DNA from: Roseiarcus sp963753135
Lineage (GTDB): Bacteria; Pseudomonadota; Alphaproteobacteria; Rhizobiales; Beijerinckiaceae
Length of the DNA stretch: 64,000 bases
Assembly (NCBI GenBank): GCA_963753135.1
Contig: CAVWBA010000004.1
Location: 62,001 to 126,000 of the forward strand
Reading direction: 5' to 3'
Part shown: piece by piece, positions 38,566 to 48,115 of the stretch
Layout: each line of letters opens with the position of its first letter
How positions within the stretch are numbered: the first letter of the stretch is position 1
Notes under the pieces: generated by a model
Databases searched by the model: none
Told to the model about the DNA's origin: nothing
Seen by the model: the letters and a program-made list of their open reading frames with translations, nothing else
Translations under genes and position numbers: made by a program

Positions 38566-39871
38566 GCAGCTCGACCCACATCGCTTGCGTGTCCTTCATC
38601 GCCTTCTCAGGCGTCTTGGATTTGTCGAGAATGAGCGCCAGCTGATCGGCGAGGCCCTGCAGCATCTTGGCCGCCTGGGCGCCGTTCGGCCAGACTAGCG
38701 CGCCATTCAAGGACTGCTGCGCTGCAGCCTGCACTTTCGGCGCAACCTTCTTGTATTCCTCGCTCTGGAGCGTCGATTCATAGACCGGGTCGATGCCGGT
38801 GCCGGGAGTGATCATCTGGGCGAGATTCATTTGCGGGCTGCAGCCAAACTTGACCAGCTCCCAGGCGGCGTCCTGATTCTTCGAGCCGGCCGAAATCGCA
38901 AGGCCGAAGCCCGCATCGAGCGAAGCCCGGTGCTTCGTGTTGCCGCCGCCGACGGGAATTTGGGTGACGTCCCACTTGTCGACGACCTGCGACACTTTCG
39001 GGTCCTGAGCGTTGACGCCAAGGTCAGTCCAGAACTCCATCATCGCGGCTTTGCCGGAGAGGAACGCCGGCAGCCCCTGCTCGTAACCGGTCTCGAGCGG
39101 GGTCGGGAAGGCGTAGGGCGCGACGTCGAGCAGCGCCTGCGCCGCCGCGATGCTGAGGTCGCTGTCGAGCTGAGGCTTGCCGTTGTTGTCGAGGAACTCG
39201 CCGCCGAAGCCGCAGAGGCGATTGGCGTAGCCGCAGCCGATCTGGAACGGCTCCTTGCGGCCGAGGATCGCCGCGCCAAAAACGCCTTTGCCTTTCTCAG
39301 CTTCCGTGATCGTCTTGGCCACCGTCAGATATTCGTCCCAGGTCTGCGGCGCCTTGAGGCCGTGACGCCCGAAGATCTCGGTATTGTAGAAGAGCACGTG
39401 CGAGTTGCCGTCATAGGGCAGGCCCCAGCGCTTTCCGTTGAAGAGGGTATAGGGATCGTAGAGGCTCGGCAGAAATGCGCTGCCGTCGATCTCCTTGGCG
39501 ATGCGGCCGGTGACGTCGACGATCATGTCATCATGTGCGAAGGCGCCAAGAAGGCCGTACCAATAGTCGACCACGTCATAGACGTTGGCGCCGGACTGCA
39601 CGTCGAGCGTCACCTTCTCGAGGATCTGGTCGTTTGGCACGGCGATGACGTTGACCTTGGCTCCGGTCGCCTTCTCGAACGCTTCGCCAACCATGCGACC
39701 GCCAACGACATGCGGCTGGATGACCATGAGGTTGAGTGTAACGCCGGACAGACTCGGCGCCGAGCGCGCGCTCTTTGGCCCAAGCGCAGCGACGCCAGCG
39801 GCGGCGCCCGTCGCCAAAAATCGCCGTCGGGTTAGCGAATTGGGAAGTCCCATTGATTGAAAAAGGCTCAT
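38555..39871 (-). CDS. Family 1 extracellular solute-binding protein with Tat signal
   Basis: A 438-residue binding protein of a Mal/Ugp-type importer. The N-terminus SLTRRRFLATGAAAGVAAL is a twin-arginine export signal (RRxFL), so the protein is probably folded before export. Domain features include FEKATGAKVNVIAVPNDQI and AFLSGKAAMMEFWTD, typical of SBP_bac_1. The ATG at 39871 follows GGGAGGAGA. It heads a leftward operon with two permeases. The ligand is likely a sugar, polyol or similar solute. Confidence 0.9.
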   Translation of the reverse strand: MSLFQSMGLPNSLTRRRFLATGAAAGVAALGPKSARSAPSLSGVTLNLMVIQPHVVGGRMVGEAFEKATGAKVNVIAVPNDQILEKVTLDVQSGANVYDVVDYWYGLLGAFAHDDMIVDVTGRIAKEIDGSAFLPSLYDPYTLFNGKRWGLPYDGNSHVLFYNTEIFGRHGLKAPQTWDEYLTVAKTITEAEKGKGVFGAAILGRKEPFQIGCGYANRLCGFGGEFLDNNGKPQLDSDLSIAAAQALLDVAPYAFPTPLETGYEQGLPAFLSGKAAMMEFWTDLGVNAQDPKVSQVVDKWDVTQIPVGGGNTKHRASLDAGFGLAISAGSKNQDAAWELVKFGCSPQMNLAQMITPGTGIDPVYESTLQSEEYKKVAPKVQAAAQQSLNGALVWPNGAQAAKMLQGLADQLALILDKSKTPEKAMKDTQAMWVELLGG

Positions 39872-40370
39872 CGCGTTCTCCTCCCTGAGACCACTGCGAT
39901 CGGAAATTCCTGCCGCCAAGGACTGGCGGCGAATAGAAGAAACTGACTCACCCTCTTTAGCGCTTCAATGCGCCCATGAGGCGCGTTCCAAATATTACGT
40001 ATGTGATCGGTTCGCCCTGGAATGGCTCGGCCCACACGTCTTTGCGAACGTCGCGCGTCAAATCGACCTGATTGCGCGTGCTGTTGAAATTCGCTGCGTT
40101 CGCCGTCGTCCAAATTCACGTATGTGATTTCCGTGTGAGAGATGCGCCGTCCTACTTGAATCGGTTCGGTCGGGCGAGAAATTGTGTTGAGCGCGGCGTG
40201 GCGCCGGCAGAGATCGATTGTGTCGACACTCGTCCGTTGCAAGCCGACCTCGCTGCCCGCCATTCAAGACGGCGCCGCATCGGGGTGGCGCGACAGGGAT
40301 CGGTGTTCTGAGCGTCATATCTCTCCGTCCGCGCAGGAGCGCTCGCGGGGACCACAAGGGAGGTTCGGCC
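39872..40370. other. Divergent promoter region with a repeated motif
   Basis: About 500 bases between the leftward solute-binding operon and the rightward hydrolase operon. No gene is supported. The 11-base word ACGTATGTGAT occurs twice (39997-40007 and 40118-40128), each preceded by CAAAT, which suggests paired operators. Confidence 0.5.
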
Positions 40371-40763
40371 TTGAAGGTGAAACTATCGCGCGACAAGCTC
40401 AAGTCCGCGCTACGAGACGATCCGGAGTTCCGGGTGTTTGCGCGCTATTGGAGCGGCAGCCTTCGATTCGACATCGGCGACGACGTCTACCTGATCAAGA
40501 TCAAGGACGGCGAGGTAAACGCGGTTGACGCGCATGCGCCGACGACCTCGGGCTTAGGCGACGTTGTCATCACGGCGCCCGCCGACGACTGGGCGCATTT
40601 CCTTCAGCCGTTGCCCGAGCCTTGGTATCACGAGTTCTATCCCGCGAGCGCCCATCACGGCTTCCGCCTCGGCGGCGACCCCGACTATCTCTGGCCCTAC
40701 TATTACGCGATCCGCCGCTCCGGAGAGATCCTGCGGTCGCTGGCGACTGTCGAGAAGGAGTGA
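40371..40763 (+). CDS. Hypothetical protein of an alpha/beta-hydrolase operon
   Basis: A 130-residue soluble protein: LKVKLSRDKLKSALRDDPEFRVFARYWSG followed by DVYLIKIKDGEV and DVVITAPADDWAHFLQPLP. The pattern of short beta strands with a 'W-x-x-F' helix reminds me of SCP2/sterol-carrier-like folds, but this is a weak impression. A GGGAGG site 7 bases before the TTG at 40371 decides the start. It overlaps or abuts the hydrolase gene, so they are cotranslated and probably act on the same compound. Confidence 0.65.
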   Translation: MKVKLSRDKLKSALRDDPEFRVFARYWSGSLRFDIGDDVYLIKIKDGEVNAVDAHAPTTSGLGDVVITAPADDWAHFLQPLPEPWYHEFYPASAHHGFRLGGDPDYLWPYYYAIRRSGEILRSLATVEKE

Positions 40764-40768
40764 GCACC

Positions 40769-41623
40769 GTGGCAGCCAAGTTCAGTCCGATCACCGGCCG
40801 GTACGTCCACGTCACGGTGCAAGGCGTCGAATATCGCGTCTATTTCGAGGAGGCAGGCAAAGGTACGCCGGTTCTCATGCAGCACACGGCCGGCACCGAC
40901 GGGCGGCAGTGGCGCCACGTCCTCGAGGACGAGAAACTGACGTCTGAGTTCCGCTTCATCGCGCACGACCTGCCCTATCACGGCAGGTCGCTGCCGCCGC
41001 TGAGCAAGCCCTGGTGGCGGGAGCGCTATTCGCTGTCGCAGAGCTTCGCCATCGATTTCATCGAGGCGATGACCAAGGCGCTGGGACTCGAGAAAGCGAT
41101 CTATGTCGGCTGCTCGATGGGCGGCCACCTCGCGCCAGACCTCGCGCTCGCCAAGCCGGGATTGTTTCGCGCCGTGATTGCGGTCGAAGGGGGCCTCGCG
41201 ACTCACGATCCAGAGCCCTTCCTCGAGTATTTGTCGCATCCGCGCGCCTCGAACGAGACGAAGGCCGGGCTCATGCTGGGGCAGATGTCGCCGCACAGCC
41301 CCGAGCAGTTCCGCCGTGAAACGGCCTGGGTCTATAGCCAGGGCGGGCCGCAGGTGTTCCGCGGCGACCTCGACTACTACCTCGGCGAACACGACCTCAC
41401 CCACACCGCCTCGAAGATCGACACGTCGAAGACGCAAGTGCACGTGATCAGCGGCGACTACGACTGGTCAGCGACGCCCGAGCGCTCGCGCGCGCTTGCC
41501 GACGCCATCAAGGGGGCGACCTACACCCGCATGGATGGCATGGGCCACTTCCCCATGTCGGAACACCCCGAGGCGTTCAAGAAATATCTGGGCCAATTGC
41601 TCGCCACGATCATGGCCAAGTAG
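40769..41623 (+). CDS. Alpha/beta-fold hydrolase
   Basis: A 284-residue hydrolase. The oxyanion/His region is VLMQHTAGTDGRQW, the nucleophile elbow is VGCSMGGHLAPD (Ser in GxSxGG), and the C-terminal catalytic His lies in DGMGHFPMSEHP. The GTG at 40769 is preferred because an AAGGAG site sits 8 bases upstream; a GTG at 40760 is in frame too but has no spacing. Probable esterase or C-C bond hydrolase in catabolism of the transported compound. It is followed by an NTF2-like gene. Confidence 0.85.
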   Translation: MAAKFSPITGRYVHVTVQGVEYRVYFEEAGKGTPVLMQHTAGTDGRQWRHVLEDEKLTSEFRFIAHDLPYHGRSLPPLSKPWWRERYSLSQSFAIDFIEAMTKALGLEKAIYVGCSMGGHLAPDLALAKPGLFRAVIAVEGGLATHDPEPFLEYLSHPRASNETKAGLMLGQMSPHSPEQFRRETAWVYSQGGPQVFRGDLDYYLGEHDLTHTASKIDTSKTQVHVISGDYDWSATPERSRALADAIKGATYTRMDGMGHFPMSEHPEAFKKYLGQLLATIMAK

Positions 41624-41666
41624 CCAGCGCGATTTTTTCGCTCATGAACAAGGAAGACACCCGACA

Positions 41667-42146
41667 ATGCCGCTCACCTTAGAAGATCGCGAGGAAATCC
41701 GCGAAGTGATTGCGCGCTACGATTTCGCGATCGATCTCGGCGATCCGGAAGCCTACGCTAATTGCTTCACCGAGGACGGGGCGTTCCTGCATACCGGCGC
41801 AGGTTCGCACTCGAAGATGGCGAAGAGATATGTGGGCCGGAAGGAGCTGGCCGCCTTCTGCAAGTCCGTGTGCGACTTCGCCGAGGGTCAGCTTCGTCAT
41901 TGGAACAACGGGGTGCAGATTCTCGAAGGCGATGGCGAGACCGCGACGATGCGCTCCTTCATCATCGGCTTCACCTGCGGCGTCTACCCCGTGCCGAAGA
42001 TCTTCGAGACTGGAATCTACTACGACAAGTTCCGCAAAGTGAACGGCAAGTGGTACATCGAGGAGCGAAACTTCCGCTGCGATCCGCAACCCGAGCATCG
42101 CGGACGGGTCTGGGACCCGCAGAAGTTCGCCGACGACATCCGCTGA
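41667..42146 (+). CDS. NTF2/SnoaL-like domain protein
   Basis: A 159-residue SnoaL_4-type cone-shaped protein. It starts LTLEDREEIREVIARYDFAIDLGDPEAYANCFTEDGAF, the classic start of this fold, with polar pocket residues (His in LRHWNNGVQIL, Arg/Asp in EERNFRCDP). Members include dehydratases, isomerases and ring-hydroxylating dioxygenase small-subunit-like proteins. An AAGGAAG site precedes the ATG at 41667. Third gene of the hydrolase operon. Confidence 0.82.
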   Translation: MPLTLEDREEIREVIARYDFAIDLGDPEAYANCFTEDGAFLHTGAGSHSKMAKRYVGRKELAAFCKSVCDFAEGQLRHWNNGVQILEGDGETATMRSFIIGFTCGVYPVPKIFETGIYYDKFRKVNGKWYIEERNFRCDPQPEHRGRVWDPQKFADDIR

Positions 42147-42170
42147 GTTTCTTTTCCTTCTCTGAACACC

Positions 42171-42188
42171 GCGCCGGGTCGCCGGCGC
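42171..42188. terminator. Hairpin between convergent operons
   Basis: GCGCCGG and CCGGCGC form a perfect 7-base stem with a 4-base loop in the 51-base gap between the NTF2-like gene and the convergent sugar permease. It may end transcription from either side. Confidence 0.5.
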
Positions 42189-42197
42189 GCGCCCCGC

Positions 42198-43163
42198 TCA
42201 TGCCGATTGCGCCCCCATCCGCGCGCGCCGCGCGCGTTCGCCGGCCGCGTTCAGCGTGAGCGCGAGAAACAGAATCACGCCATACATGATCTGAATATAG
42301 AAGATCGAGACCTGGGCCAGGGTGAACAGCGTCTGAATGAGAAAGAGCAGGGCGCCGGCCGCCGCCGACCCAAGCATTCCGCCGCGACCGCCGCTCAGCG
42401 CAACGCCTCCCAGCGCCACCGCGGCGATCGAGGTCAAAGTATAAGGCACGCCGACGCGCGGGTCGCCTGATCCAAGCGCCGCGGTGAAAACAAGGCCAGC
42501 GACGGCGGCGAGCACGCCGCTGATGACATAGGCGATGATGCGTACCGCGACGACATTCACGCCCGACGCATAAGCTGCCCGCGCGTCGCCGCCGACCGCG
42601 AGCAGATTGCGCCGAAAGGCGGTCCGCTCGAACGCGAGCCAGGCGATCCCAAGCGCGATGATGAGGACGAACGCGCCGGACACAGCGCCATGGCCGTTAG
42701 CGAGCGCGACGAGCCATTGCGGCGCCTGCCCGCCCGCCATGGGCAGCATTTCGAGCGTTATTCCCTGATACGCCAGATAAGTGCCGAGCGTCGCGATGAT
42801 CGGCTGCACACGGACGACCGCGATCATGAAGCCGTTGAGGAGGCCGGAAAGGACCCCGACCATAAGGGACGCGCCGATGATGCTGAGAGGATCGGCAAAG
42901 CCGTGGGGTACGAGCACGGCGGTGACGAGCGCATTGACCAAGCCCGCGAGCGGTCCAACGGATAAGTCGACGCCGCCGTCGCCCGACATGACCGGCGCCG
43001 TCTGCGCCATCGCGGTGATGATGAACGGGGTTGCGCTGATCAGCATGCCGTTCCAATTGCCGGGATCGGTGAAGGCCCGGCTTGCTGCGGCGTTGAGAAT
43101 GGTGAACACGACGAGCGCCGCCAGAATCGGCCACGCGTAGCTGCGCTTCATGATCCAGCTCAT
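42198..43163 (-). CDS. Sugar ABC transporter permease (RbsC family), second permease
   Basis: A 321-residue BPD_transp_2 permease with about eight to ten helices (GDGGVDLSVGPLAGLVNALV, SGLLNGFMIAVVRVQPIIATLGTYLAYQG, VALGGVALSGGRGGMLGSAAAG). Its ATG overlaps the ATPase stop (ATGA). It should form a heterodimer with the permease at 44743-45747. Confidence 0.9.
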   Translation of the reverse strand: MSWIMKRSYAWPILAALVVFTILNAAASRAFTDPGNWNGMLISATPFIITAMAQTAPVMSGDGGVDLSVGPLAGLVNALVTAVLVPHGFADPLSIIGASLMVGVLSGLLNGFMIAVVRVQPIIATLGTYLAYQGITLEMLPMAGGQAPQWLVALANGHGAVSGAFVLIIALGIAWLAFERTAFRRNLLAVGGDARAAYASGVNVVAVRIIAYVISGVLAAVAGLVFTAALGSGDPRVGVPYTLTSIAAVALGGVALSGGRGGMLGSAAAGALLFLIQTLFTLAQVSIFYIQIMYGVILFLALTLNAAGERARRARMGAQSA

Positions 43164-44746
43164 CGCACAGTCTCCACTGGTTCAGCCGAGCCTTTCTTAT
43201 GCGCGAACATCGCGTCGATAAGAGTCCGCTCGTCGAGCGCGTCGCGCCCGACGATGGCGCTGACAGCGTGGTCATGAAAGACGACGACTCGATCGCAGAG
43301 AAGGCACAGTTCGACGAGCTCCGTCGACAAAAGCAGGATCGACACGCCGCTCGCGGCAAGGTTCACGAGGACGTCGTAGAGCTCCGATTTTGCGCCCAGA
43401 TCGACCCCGCGCATCGGATCATTGAGGATGAGGACGCGCGGCTTTGTCGCGATGAGGCGGCCGAGCAAGGCCTTCTGCTGATTGCCTCCGCTGAGCGAGG
43501 CGATCGGCGATCCGAGGCCGGCCATCTTGACCTTCATCTGACGGCAGACGTCGGCGGCAGCCCGATTGCGCGCGCTCCATCTCAGGACGCCCCAGCGGGC
43601 GAGATCCGGGAGCGCCGAGACGGTCACATTGTCGAGGATGGAGAGGGGCGCGAAAATGCCTTCGGTCTTGCGGTCGCGCGGAAGGAAGGCAAGCCCCGCG
43701 CGCGCGGCGTCGCGCTGGGAACGAATGGCCGCTTCGCCTGCGACGACCGCGCCTGAGGCAGGGCGGCGCGCGCCCGCGATGCATTCGAGAAACGCAACCT
43801 GCCCGTGGCCCTCGAGTCCGCCGACGCCGACGATCTCGCCGGCATGGAGATCGAAGTCCAATGCTGGCCTTCCCGCAAGCACCGTCAAGCCCCGCGCGCC
43901 AACGAGCGGGGCGCCCGAGCGCCGCGCGCTGGCGCCGACCTCGATCGCCGCTCGGCGCGGGCGCGCTCCCGCGTCGACATCAAATCGAGGAGCGTCTCGC
44001 TTGAGAAGGAGCCTCGTTCAAGCGTCGCGACGCTGCGCCCGGAGCGAAGCACGGTCGCGCGGTCCGCGATGCTGTCGATCTCGTCCATGCGGTGAGAAAC
44101 GAAGAGAACAGACCGGCCGTTGGCGCGGAAACTTCTCAGCGCGTCGAACAGGCGATCGCGATCCTCGATGTCGATTGCGGACGTCGATTCATCAAGGATG
44201 AGGAGCCGCCAGGGGCGCAGGAGAGCGCGAGCGACGCCCACGAGCTGACGGTTGGCGAGCGACAGGGCGCCGGCGAGCTTCTCGATGTCGAGACCGCGAA
44301 TGCCGATGGAGGCGAGCGCCTCACGCGCGAGATCATGCTCTCGCGCAAGACTGGCTTTTCGGACGACTACGCCGTCAAGGCCGAGCATGATATTATCGCG
44401 CACCGACATTTCGGGCAGCACCAGCGTCTCCTGAAACACGGTGGCGATGCCGGCCTCTTGCGCGGCTCGCGGCGATCGGAGCTGGAACGGCGCGCCATTC
44501 CATTTGAGAGCGCCCGACTCCGCCGAGACAATGCCGCTCAGGACTTTGATGAGGGTGCTTTTGCCGGAGCCGTTTTCTCCAACGATGGCGTGAATCTCGC
44601 CTGGACGCACGGAAAGGGAGCAGGAATCGAGCGCGATCGTTTCGCCAAAGGTCCGGCGAATGTCGGTGGCCTCGAGCAGCGGTTGCGCGGGAGACGCCCG
44701 CTGTTGCGTCTCCCTGGCGCAAATCCTTCGCGGCCTGCAAGGTCAT
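43160..44746 (-). pseudogene. Sugar ABC transporter ATPase (RbsA/MglA type), frame broken twice
   Basis: A two-domain sugar ATPase reconstructed over three frames. The ATG at 44746 overlaps the upstream permease stop (ATGA) and reads MTLQAAKDLRQ. Near 44695 the frame must drop a base to give LLEATDIRRTFGETIALD and GENGSGKST (Walker A), then LSLANRQLVGVARALL and LLILDESTSA. Near 43945 a base is missing, after which the reading continues GAPLVGARGLTVLAGRPALDF. The second domain has GGLEGHGQVAFLE and SLSGGNQQKALLGR with LILNDPMRGVDLGAK. Every functional motif is intact apart from the indels, so sequencing error is quite possible. Fuels the flanking permeases. Confidence 0.82.
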
Positions 44747-45747
44747 ATGCGCATGCTCACGTGCGGCTCCCGCCCGTAGAGGGCGACAAGACCGACAATC
44801 AGGAAGCCAAGGAATATCTGCTGGGCGGCCTGGTCAAGCCCAAGACCGACCAAGAGCGTGCTAAGCTCGGTGACGACGAGGCTGCCGGCGACAGTGCGGC
44901 CATAGCCTCCGCGCCCTCCGGTGAGCGGCGTCCCGCCGACAACGACGGCTGCGACCGTTGTAAACAGATAGGCGGCGCCGACTGTTGGATCGGCTGCGCC
45001 GCTGAATCCGGCGAGCAGAATGCCCGTCACGCCCGCTAGAAATGCGCTGAGCCCGTAAACGCTCATCCACACGAAGAGCATCGGGACCCGGGCGAGCTCG
45101 GCGGCGCGAGGATTGGCGCCGGCGGCGAAAATCCAGCGGCCGAGAGTTGTCCGTTGTTCCAGGAAGAGAATTGCGGCGGCAATGACGATCCATAGGACGA
45201 CGGCGCCGGGCAAAGGAATGGGTCCGGTCTTGCCGATGACCGAGACCATGGTGACGAGCCAGTCGGGCACCAGGCCCGCGACCTCCCCGTGCGTGCCTGC
45301 CCATATCGCGCCAAATATGATGGAGCCCGAAGCCAGCGTGACGACGAGTGGATTGAGCTGCAGATAGCGGCACGCGAACCCGTTGGCGAGACCGATCAGC
45401 GTCGCGAGCGCAAGGATGAAAATGATCGCGGCGGCGGCGGGCCAGCCCGCGCCATAGAGCAGCGAGAAAAGAACATTGCAGAGGCCGATGACTGCGGGGA
45501 TTGAGAGATCGAAGCCGCCAATGACAATGGTCAGGGTCTGGCCCACCGCGGCGATGCCGAGAAGGCTCGACAGCAGCAGCAACGACAGCACGCTGTTCAG
45601 ATTGGCGTATCCGGGAATGAGGACGTTGATGACGAAAAAGAGGGCGATCGCCAAAGCGAGGGGCACGGCGAACCCCGCCCCTCGCTGGATCGTCTGCAGC
45701 GCTGCCCGCATCGGCATGTCCGGCCCAGACCGTGGCGTCGCCGCCAC
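44743..45747 (-). CDS. Sugar ABC transporter permease (RbsC family), first permease
   Basis: A 334-residue permease with the family segments TLTIVIGGFDLSIPAVIGLCNVL, GLANGFACRYLQLNPLVVTLASGSI and VVVGGTPLTGGRGGYGRTVAG. GTG start at 45747, 89 bases after the binding-protein gene. The stop is coupled to the ATPase start. Confidence 0.9.
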   Translation of the reverse strand: MAATPRSGPDMPMRAALQTIQRGAGFAVPLALAIALFFVINVLIPGYANLNSVLSLLLLSSLLGIAAVGQTLTIVIGGFDLSIPAVIGLCNVLFSLLYGAGWPAAAAIIFILALATLIGLANGFACRYLQLNPLVVTLASGSIIFGAIWAGTHGEVAGLVPDWLVTMVSVIGKTGPIPLPGAVVLWIVIAAAILFLEQRTTLGRWIFAAGANPRAAELARVPMLFVWMSVYGLSAFLAGVTGILLAGFSGAADPTVGAAYLFTTVAAVVVGGTPLTGGRGGYGRTVAGSLVVTELSTLLVGLGLDQAAQQIFLGFLIVGLVALYGREPHVSMRI

Positions 45748-45836
45748 TCACTCAAAAAGACCGGGAACGGAATTAGCCGGCCCACTGACGACAGTAGCGA
45801 GCGCGCTCGATCTGCGCGCCCGCCGATTGTTGAAAC

Positions 45837-47063
45837 TTAGTCCGTAGCGACGATCTTCACCTGCGCCCGCGGCTTGCCGCCGGTGAAGAACTGATCGAAA
45901 TATTCATCCGGCACGAGGTGCAGATCCTTGCCATTGGCGAAGCAGGTGCTCTGCACCGTCATCGAAGGCTCGTAGTAATCCTTGAAATTGTCGGCCGTGA
46001 TGATCGGCAGCGGCATGAAGATCGTGCTCACCTTCGGTTTCTGCCCGGCCATCATGTGCAGGGCCGGGATAAAAGCTGCGTAGGCCATCGGCCCGCCGTC
46101 CTGGACGAAGGTGTACGCGGTCAGGTTCTTCTCCTTCCAGTACGCCAGGAAGCTGCAGAGGTTCGTCACCTCGGTGATGATCGGAATGGGCCGGCCGGAT
46201 TGTTCGAAGGCCTGGCCCACGCCGACGCCCATGTTGCCGGTCGAGAAGACCGCGGCGACCGGTTCGGGATGAGTGGCCAGGAACTTCAGCACCTCGGACT
46301 TAGCGACGGAGCCGGTCCACATGCCAAAGAGGCTCCCGACCACCTTGATGCCGGGATCGGAAGCGACCGCATGTCGAAGACCGGTTTCTTGCGCGACCGT
46401 ATTCGCGGTGCCCGGCTGGCCGTTCATCACGATCACGTTGCCCTTGCCGTCGAGCTTCTTGGCGATCCAGTCGCCCCCGAACTGGCCGCGGTAATATGGA
46501 TTGGTCGCCACATTGAGCCCTTCGGGGCATGTGACTGGCGAATCGATCGCCACGAACAGGACGCCCTTGTCATAGGCGTCCTTGATGCCGGAGCAGAGGC
46601 CGGTCGCGGAGCCCGGGTAGCTCATGATGATGTCGCACCCTTGCGCGACCTCCGCCTTGAGCTGCGACAGCTCGAGATTGATGTCGCCGTTCGAGTTCGT
46701 GACGATCAGGTCAGGCTTCGCGAGCCCCTGATCGGCGAGCTGCTTCGTCAGGGCTTTGAGTTCCGCGACGAGATTGGCGCGCCATGAATTGCCGAGGTAG
46801 GAATCGTTGTGGCAAATCTGCCAGGGCGGCGCATGCGGCTTCCAATCGGCAAACGGGTTCGGAACAACATTGCCCGCGTACCAATAGCCGCCGTAATATT
46901 TCTGCGCGTCGGGCGGGACGGCTGCGAGCGTTTTGGCTTGCTCTTCCTTGGAAGGGTCCGCCGCTTGGCTCGCGGTCATGCCGGCGAGCCCGATAAAGGC
47001 CGCAGCCGCTCCGAATGCGCAAATACGAAAGGTCTGCGCCGCTCCATGTTTCCAGACGTTCAT
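45837..47063 (-). CDS. Sugar ABC transporter substrate-binding protein (Peripla_BP_4)
   Basis: A 408-residue periplasmic protein with signal peptide (RICAFGAAAAFIGLAGMTASQAA). The type I binding fold shows DLIVTNSNGDINLELSQL, GCDIIMSYPGSATGLCSGIKDAYDKGVLFVAIDSPV and VIVMNGQPGTANTVAQETG. The ATG at 47063 has a GGGAGGAGAG site. It is the first gene of an Rbs-type operon. The ligand cannot be told; such systems also carry non-sugar compounds. Confidence 0.9.
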   Translation of the reverse strand: MNVWKHGAAQTFRICAFGAAAAFIGLAGMTASQAADPSKEEQAKTLAAVPPDAQKYYGGYWYAGNVVPNPFADWKPHAPPWQICHNDSYLGNSWRANLVAELKALTKQLADQGLAKPDLIVTNSNGDINLELSQLKAEVAQGCDIIMSYPGSATGLCSGIKDAYDKGVLFVAIDSPVTCPEGLNVATNPYYRGQFGGDWIAKKLDGKGNVIVMNGQPGTANTVAQETGLRHAVASDPGIKVVGSLFGMWTGSVAKSEVLKFLATHPEPVAAVFSTGNMGVGVGQAFEQSGRPIPIITEVTNLCSFLAYWKEKNLTAYTFVQDGGPMAYAAFIPALHMMAGQKPKVSTIFMPLPIITADNFKDYYEPSMTVQSTCFANGKDLHLVPDEYFDQFFTGGKPRAQVKIVATD

Positions 47064-47374
47064 TTTTCTCTCCTCCCTGTATCCCTGGAACTCCGATCGC
47101 TTCTCGGAAGCTCCGCCGGATCGACGAAACTCCACGGGTCAACGACCGAAACGTCCCTCGAAGAGAGCGTCGCAGTCCCAAGACTTTTCTCAAGAAAAAA
47201 TTATAGAGGCCGCTTCTCCCCTGCAATTAGTCGTTTGGAATGGCCCCATCGCGAGCGGCGATGAACCGCTGAGGAAAGGTCCTCTATGCGATCAAGTCAT
47301 AACCTCGCGACGCGGCCGCAAAACAAACCGCCCGCCAGTTTGTCGCTGGTCTCCCAGCTCCTCACATGCGACCT
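47064..47374. other. Promoter region of the Rbs-type transporter operon
   Basis: About 310 bases between the GntR gene stop and the binding-protein start, both on the minus strand. It contains a perfect minus-strand TATAAT and an adjacent dyad, annotated separately. No gene seen. Confidence 0.5.
47185..47226 (-). promoter_or_regulatory. Candidate promoter and operator of the Rbs-type operon
   Basis: On the minus strand a perfect TATAAT lies at 47200-47205, with TTGCAG at 47221-47226 as a possible -35 (spacer 15, shorter than ideal). Just downstream, TTTTCT and AGAAAA form a dyad at 47185-47198 around CA, where a repressor would cover the transcription start. The GntR regulator encoded alongside is a natural candidate. 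Confidence 0.45.
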
Positions 47375-48106
47375 TCAGGGCGCGCTCGTCGCTCGATAGT
47401 TGGCGCAGAATTCGTCCCAGCCGGTCTTGAGATGGGCTTGCATGGCCTCGACTGCGCCTTCGGGATCGCGTCGTTCAAGCGCATCAAGCACAGCGACATG
47501 CTCCTCAAAAACGCGCGTCTGTCTTCCGGGCATCTTGGTCAGCATCTCTAGAGGGTATTTGGCCCACAGCATTCGGACGAAATCGATGGTTTGGGGTTGC
47601 CCCGCCAGCTCATAGAACCTGAAGTGGAAACGAAAATTCCTTTCCTGCAAGGAAGGGCGCGTGTGCGTTTTGACCGCAGCGAGGAAATCGTGGTTCAGCG
47701 CCTTTAAAGCGTTGAGATCGCCTGGGGTCATTCGCCGCGCTGCTTCCCGTGTGAGCCGGCTCTCGAGAACTTGGCGCAACTCATAAAGTTCCTCGGCTCC
47801 CTCAACCATGAATGGCGCAACGACGGCGCCGCGGTGAGCCTTGACGGCGACATAGCCCTGAGCCTCCAAAAGTCGCAAAGCTTCCCGCACCGGCGTGATT
47901 GAAACGCCAAGCAATCGAGCGATTTCCGCCTGTTTCAGCTTCTGCCCTCGAGCGATAACGCCCCCGATGATTTTCTCGCGGAGAACTTCGGCGATCTGGC
48001 GCTCGACCGTTGCTTTCGACCTCAGCTCCCAGGCGCCGCTGTCTTCGCCGATACGCGCCGCGCCGCCCGAGCGGGGCAGCCTTTCAAGGGACTCAAGGTC
48101 GGTCAT
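47375..48106 (-). CDS. GntR family transcriptional regulator (FadR/FCD subfamily)
   Basis: A 243-residue regulator. The N-terminal winged HTH reads VLREKIIGGVIARGQKLKQAEIARLLGVSITPVREALRLLEAQG. The C-terminal all-helical FCD domain has ELRQVLESRLTREAARR, the His/Asp metal and ligand positions (NFRFHFRFYE) and EEHVAVLDALERRD. The start is the ATG at 48106 or a TTG at 48115. It is on the same strand as, and upstream of, the Rbs-type transporter, and probably responds to a carboxylate from that pathway. Confidence 0.88.
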   Translation of the reverse strand: MTDLESLERLPRSGGAARIGEDSGAWELRSKATVERQIAEVLREKIIGGVIARGQKLKQAEIARLLGVSITPVREALRLLEAQGYVAVKAHRGAVVAPFMVEGAEELYELRQVLESRLTREAARRMTPGDLNALKALNHDFLAAVKTHTRPSLQERNFRFHFRFYELAGQPQTIDFVRMLWAKYPLEMLTKMPGRQTRVFEEHVAVLDALERRDPEGAVEAMQAHLKTGWDEFCANYRATSAP

Positions 48107-48115
48107 TTCTGCCAA

